64,000 nucleotides of DNA, taken from assembly GCF_014066305.1 (NCBI RefSeq), contig NW_023501037.1, forward strand, positions 744,001 to 808,000, in the 5' to 3' direction. This document shows, piece by piece, positions 58,996-64,000 of this stretch. Both the position numbers and the translations under genes were made by a program. This stretch comes from Letharia columbiana. Taxonomy: Eukaryota > Ascomycota > Lecanoromycetes > Lecanorales > Parmeliaceae. Below the pieces are notes generated by a model. It was not told where the DNA came from. It saw only the letters and a program-made list of their open reading frames with translations, and did no database searches. Within the stretch, counting starts at the first letter, position 1. Each line of letters begins with the position of its first letter.

Positions 58996-61119
58996 TCTAG
59001 TACTTATAGAAATATAATTAATTCTCGAAAAGTATTAAAAGATTATTTTAAAATTCGATATCTTAAACGTATAAAGATTAATTATTTTAGATTAAATATT
59101 TTATAAATATTAGTAAATTCTAAGAAAGTAATAGCTATAGAGAATTATACGTAGAAGTTCTTAAATAATTTCTTCTTATTTATTATTTTTATATTAAATT
59201 TAAAATCGAATATCTTAATATTTAATTTAATAATCTTATTATATATTTCGAATATATTATCTAATTTATCGATTATTTCTTAAATAATTTAATATAAATC
59301 TAAGATATCTTTATTTACTTTTATTTTAATAATATTATATATAATAAACTTATAATAATTTTATATATAATCGATTTTCTTAAGTTTAATAAGAAAGATT
59401 ATAACGCTTTATTTAAACTTCGTTTTAAGATATTAATATTAGCTATTTTACTTATTTCGATTATTAATATTATAGAAATTCGAGATATCGAGATATCGTT
59501 TATTTAATTCTATACTCTCTACGCGATTCGTAATAGAGATATAATATAAATTTTAATAAATATTATTAATAAAAATACTCGACTAACGAGATATAATCTC
59601 TATATCTTTCTTATTAAAGTTTTTTAAAATAGCTAATATAAAAAGTTATTACTTCTTTAGCTATTACTCTTTATATTTTAAGTCTTACTTAAGTTTCTTA
59701 TTTTCTTTAATAAATTTCGTAATATTAATATAATATTTATTATATAAACTTTAAAGTTTATTATTAATTTCTCGCTTATAAAATAATTAGCTATTATTAT
59801 TACTTAGCTAGATAATAATTATTAATATCTTTATCTTAATATAAGCGATATTATAGCTAAGTTCTTTATTTTATTATTAAAATATCTTAATATTACGATT
59901 AATAGTTTAAAAGCTTTTTATTAAAATCTTTAATCTATTATATTAAGTATTAGAAGTTTTAATAGCGCTTTTTATAAAATTCTATAAGTTAGATATAAAG
60001 ATAAAGATTATAATTAACTCTTCTTCGATAATATTTATAAGTTATACTTCGATATAATTTAAATTAAATTTAATAATATATCTTCTAGAGATAAAACGCT
60101 TTCTCTTATATTATATAAATAATCTAATTTTAAAGATATTTAGAATTTTCTTATCGAAGTTCTTAAGTTCTTTTAAATAATAATATATTTATAATTTATC
60201 TATAATAGTTTAACTTTAAATATTATCTAGATTTAAGATTAAGAGATTTATAGCTAATATTAAATTAGTAAGAGTATAAAGAAGATTCTATTTAAGATTT
60301 ATTTTCTTTAATATATTAAAGATATTTATTTTCTTTAAATTCTTATTTAATCTAATTAGATTAATCTTTATATAAGTAAAAGATTTTCTTTTAAATAATT
60401 TTTTAAGTAATAAGCTTCTTTAGCTATAGCTATTAACTTTTTTATAATATATTTTCTTTTTAACTATATATTTAATATAACTAGTAAATAAATTATTATC
60501 GCTCTAAAAGAAAGATAGATAGTATTATATTAAGAACTTAATAATATATATAATAACTCTATATTATAGTATAAAGAGAATATTATTTATATAGAATTAT
60601 TATAAGTATAGACTTTATAATAAGATAGAAAGGTTAAAAGGTCTTAGTACGCTAAGCCTAATTAGGCTATAATATAAGTAAGATCGTAAGATTATTAAAA
60701 TCGTAATAATAAATTATCGTATTTTAAAATCGTCTCGTATAAAATAAACTAGCCTCGTTATAGAACTTTAAGAATTATAAGATTCTATAAATAGATTATA
60801 AAGATATAAAATTTTTAAAGAAAAGAAGTAAAAGTTAAAAAATTCTAAGTTTAATTTTTTTATATCTTTTCGACTACTATAGTCTAAAGTATAAATATTA
60901 TTTTAAATTTAATTTAAGTTTATTTAAAATAAAACGAATATATTTAATATATACTATAAGTTTATTCGAGATAAAGTAAGTATATATCGAAGCTTTATCT
61001 CTATAAAACTTTTTTTATCTCTATTAAGCTATAATCTATACTTACTTTACTTTAAATTATAACTCGATAGAGGTAAGAAAAAATTCGATAGAAGTAAAGC
61101 TTTAATATATTATACGCTG

Positions 61120-61300
61120 CGTAACGGGGCGGGGGACCCCGACGGGGTTTTGGGGGGTCGGGGTGGGGGAGGGTTTCGGGTCGGGGTTTCGAGTCCACCT
61201 TGAAACCCCGACCCCGCCCTGACCCGAAGGCGGGGTTTCGGGGTATACCTCGGCTACTTCGGTGGACCCTAAGTACCCCGAAGTACCCCTAAGTAACCCC
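61120..61300. repeat. GC-rich block with runs of G and C
   Basis: Appears abruptly between AT-rich DNA. 61125-61185 has at least six runs of four or more G, a strong G-quadruplex pattern on the plus strand, followed by its near-complement (ccccgaccccgccc). Later copies of accccgaagtacccc are tandem-like. No gene. Confidence 0.7.
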
Positions 61301-61460
61301 CTTAAATTTTAATATTATATATTAAAAATAGGGTAAAATAGAGTGTAAAATATAAATATTTAGAAAGATGCTTAGAAAGATATAATAGATTATATTTAAA
61401 ACCTGTTATGGGGGTAATAGCTCTATATTTAAAGCTCGTTATAGGGGTAATAGCTCTAAG

Positions 61461-62683
61461 CTAATTCGTTGTAAGGGTAATCGTGGTGCGGAGGAGGATG
61501 GCGGTTGTGTCGCTGCCGGCGGCTATGTTGGAGGTTGTCCACGCTGTGAGGGCCCTAGGTGGAGTAATTAGATTCAGTCCTTTGGGGGGTTGGGGCACCC
61601 ATAGTTAGGTTGAGGGGTGGATGTGGATAACGAGATACCAGGGCGGGATGGACTTGTCTTTGGCTTGGGCTTCGAGGAAGCGCGAGAGGAAATCCCGAGA
61701 GTTGGTCGAGGACTCCTTGTCGTCAGAGGTGTCCGGCGCGCTTTTACGTTCTGCAATGCGCGCGAGCCCAAATCCGGCGATGGGGTTCATGCGGACGGCC
61801 TTTAGGCGTTGGAATATGGGGTTCTTTGCCCAGAGGCGGTCAACCCAGGGGATCTGCGTGACCTACCACCTTGTCAGTACACAGGTCTTGAAGCGATCGC
61901 AGAGCGAAGACTCACGGGAGTCGTCTTTTGGAAGTAATGCCAAATCGATTCCATGATCCCATCGACATCTTCCGCTCTCTCCAGGAAGCCCAAGCGCTTG
62001 GAGAAGGTAAGCTCGCCCATGACGTCGAATGCAAACATCTGCAACCAGGTGCCTAAGTTACAAATGTCTCCAGTCTGCGCGAAACGCTTGTCTAGCTGGG
62101 CGAAGAAGAAGGAAATGGTCGTGTCAACGTAGGGCTCAAAGGACATGAGATTGCTCATCGTGTAGATGCCCGCAATTGGTCTTTTGAGCATTCGGTGCAT
62201 ATTCTCATCCTGTGTCGTGAAGATGGTTTGTACTGGTTTGCCTTTGGCGTAGAATACGATGACATGGTAGAAGTCAGACTAAAGGTGATAATCAGAGAGA
62301 CCACTTCGTCTACCCTGGTGTTGGATTGGCGCCGTCCTTACCTTGGTGAACTTTCCAGTGAAGCTATATAGAGTTGGGATCTCGGCCGGGTCGCCAACCG
62401 AGACCATGTTCGGTCCGAAGCGTACCAATTTTCCATACTTTCGATGCAGATCGATGTGTATGTCGTGCGCTCGGTTAGACAGAACCCATGATACGCGAGG
62501 AAGATTCGAAAACGCGGCGAGGAAGGGCCCTGGGATTTGCTGGAGGAGGATGTAAGAATAGAAAGACCAGAGAGAGACAATGAAGAGGCTGAGAACAGGG
62601 ATAAAGAGGACATTGGATGGGAACGCGTCGAAAACTCTATGAAGAGCAATGCCTGCAGCCATCTGCTTAATGACAGCAGACAT
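61461..62683 (-). pseudogene. Cytochrome P450 (pisatin demethylase-like), truncated after the I-helix
   Basis: Exons 62683-62342, 62278-61916, 61862-61639 and 61554-61461 join in one frame. An N-terminal membrane anchor (NVLFIPVLSLFIVSLWSFYSY) is followed by the proline hinge QQIPGPF, RKYGKLVRFGPNMVSV, QDENMHRMLKRPIAGIY, FAFDVMGELTF and the oxygen-binding I-helix AAGSDTTAI. Six codons later the sequence enters repeat DNA and stops at 61461 (340 aa). The ExxR helix and the haem-binding FxxGxRxC loop are missing, so it cannot be an active P450. Three introns of 63, 53 and 84 bp are intact. Family members usually have about 500 residues. The assignment to the pisatin demethylase group rests on the N-terminal half. 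Confidence 0.75.
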
Positions 62684-63139
62684 TCATGAATGACGGACGA
62701 TGGTAGACAGAAGGATACAACCAAAGGAACGTGCGACGGAAATGATCTATCTGCAGTGATTCGTACAGACCCAGCTGTGCTTGTCTCCCCAATCACCATG
62801 TCCTCGGGCCCCAAGCATCCGAGGGCGGACCCGAGTTCCAAATCTTCATTTCAGCCCAGACCCACAAGGGACAGAAGACTTCCTGTCGTACATGTCACAA
62901 ATGAATAATAATGCGGGTTCAGTGATTGATTCAGTGATAAATGATAGGTTTGGCAAATACAAGGAAGAGAATGAGGGGGGGGCGCATACCTTTTGCTCAT
63001 GGAAAGACTGGGCTCTTGCACTCGTTGAGGGAGTCGCAACGAAAAGGTGGATTAAATAATGGAGTGCGATGCAATACAGAATGAAGAAATGAGGCGCATC
63101 TGCTCCTCATTTGATCCAGTAGGGAGGTTTAGCAATTTT
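62684..63139. other. Upstream region of the P450 remnant
   Basis: Ordinary base composition; only short chance frames on both strands. It ends at about 63140, where AT-rich sequence begins. Confidence 0.45.
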
Positions 63140-63824
63140 TTTAAAGGAAATGATTTAAAATAGAAACAGCCCTACCCTTCTACCGCTAACTCGATTAGAT
63201 AATATTATAAACTTCGATAAAATCTTTATCGAAGAGTTATAAATCTCTTTAAATTTTATTTATTTTTTTTCTTTTACTATATATATATATTATAAACTTC
63301 TTTAATAATAAGATCTTTATTATAATAATCTTTATAGTTATATTACTAGACTATTAAGCTATAATCGTTAATATATTATATTATAAATAGATAATTACTT
63401 ATAAAAAATAGAGAAATATTATATTCTTATAGTAAGAAGTATATATATATAAATAAGTTTTCGAAATACTAGAAAGAAATAAAGATATTAAACTAATTAA
63501 TAATATAAATTTTACGAGTTTCTCTATCGTAATAAAAGCTTTCGAATAATAAAATAACTGTTAAAATAAGATATCGAACGATTTTAATTCGTTTAAATAT
63601 ATATCGTCTTATATTCTTTTATAGAGACTTAATTAACTATAATCGACGTAGTAGATTCTTCTCTTATATACTTATTATAGTAATATATTATAATATAATA
63701 TTATCTAGATATATAATAACTTAACGTAGAATTATAAAGAGCTAAGCGATATTTTTAATAATAGTAGCCTTATTATCACTTAATTTCTTCGAAGTATTCT
63801 TCTTATTTATCTATTATTATCAGA
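63140..63824. repeat. RIP-mutated copy of the 37690-38110 repeat and flanks
   Basis: 63400-63770 aligns with 37690-38110; differences are almost all C-to-T or G-to-A (for example aatgaaatagctgtcagagc against aataaaataactgttaaaat). The first part (63140-63400) is AT-rich without features. Confidence 0.7.
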
Positions 63825-64000
63825 TCTAATACTATTATAGGCCTTGACGCTACTTACACTAAGGCGCCGACATCGTATATATTATGTTAGAGTCTCTTTT
63901 AGAGTTCAATTTTAATAATATACCCCGTATACTTAGAGGCTTAACGAATATAGATTTACTTTATATACCTCGAAGTTTTAATATTTTTTAGAGATTAATT
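63825..64000 (+). repeat. Partial LTR of gypsy family A, continuing past the window
   Basis: Matches 44830-45000 in the same orientation (gacttaacgaatatagattt, tcgaagttttaatattt), and keeps more G and C. A further element probably lies beyond the window's end. Confidence 0.65.

Larger units (their letters stand above)
35985..61100. repeat. 25 kb RIP-mutated AT-rich retrotransposon block
   Basis: Composition drops suddenly to mostly A and T. CpA and TpG are almost missing while CpG and CpT persist, the footprint of cytosine mutation in CpA context. All former coding frames are broken by many stops. Recognisable parts are annotated separately: two inverted copies of one Ty3/gypsy family, a second gypsy family between them, LTRs, a small TIR element and less mutated islands. 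The stretches not listed (for example 59040-60870) are similar mutated repeats whose family I cannot name. Confidence 0.85.

Overview
The window comes from a filamentous ascomycete, probably a Dothideomycete. Genes have many short GT-AG introns (about 45-70 bp), the genes belong to fungal families (Inp1, Fung_rhodopsin, AflR-type Zn2Cys6, highly reducing PKS), and long AT-rich blocks look mutated by repeat-induced point mutation (RIP). In those blocks CpA and TpG are nearly absent while CpG and CpT remain. A family of related introns resembling the introner-like elements described from Dothideomycetes supports the placement, but it remains an inference.

Layout. 1-2430: repeats, including one TIR element nested inside a more mutated copy of itself, and an inverted repeat. 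2624-16215: ordinary genes: a polysaccharide deacetylase, a tandem-repeat MGCAAS protein, two SEC-C motif genes, a broken small gene, an INP1 orthologue, a PNRC/EDC1-like coiled-coil protein with a frameshifted acidic tail, a secreted small protein and a 7-TM rhodopsin-like protein. 17050-33252: a biosynthetic cluster: an unrecognised degraded gene, a highly reducing KS-AT-DH-MT-ER-KR-ACP polyketide synthase, a DHA2-type MFS exporter, an FAD monooxygenase and an AflR-like regulator. An AhpD/CMD-like protein follows at 34725-35694. 35985-61100: about 25 kb of RIP-mutated retrotransposons, built as two Ty3/gypsy elements in head-to-head inverted orientation around a second gypsy family, with less mutated islands. 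61461-62683: a cytochrome P450 gene cut off after the I-helix by this repeat block. 63140-64000: more RIP-mutated repeats ending in another LTR.

How the genes fit together. The PKS would build a reduced, C-methylated polyketide, the FAD monooxygenase would oxidise it, the MFS protein would export it and the AflR-like factor would control the set. The palindrome TCGGTCCGA occurs in the region upstream of the PKS and between the transporter and the monooxygenase, so it is a candidate site for the regulator. The PKS carries a one-base frame break before its ER domain, so the cluster may be inactive unless this is a sequence error.

The most novel signal is the set of four related introns (111-154 bp) in three neighbouring genes. 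They share a core around TGAGTCGCGAGA that pairs with a downstream complement, and a CTGACTC-type 3' end. They look like recently multiplied, structured introns.
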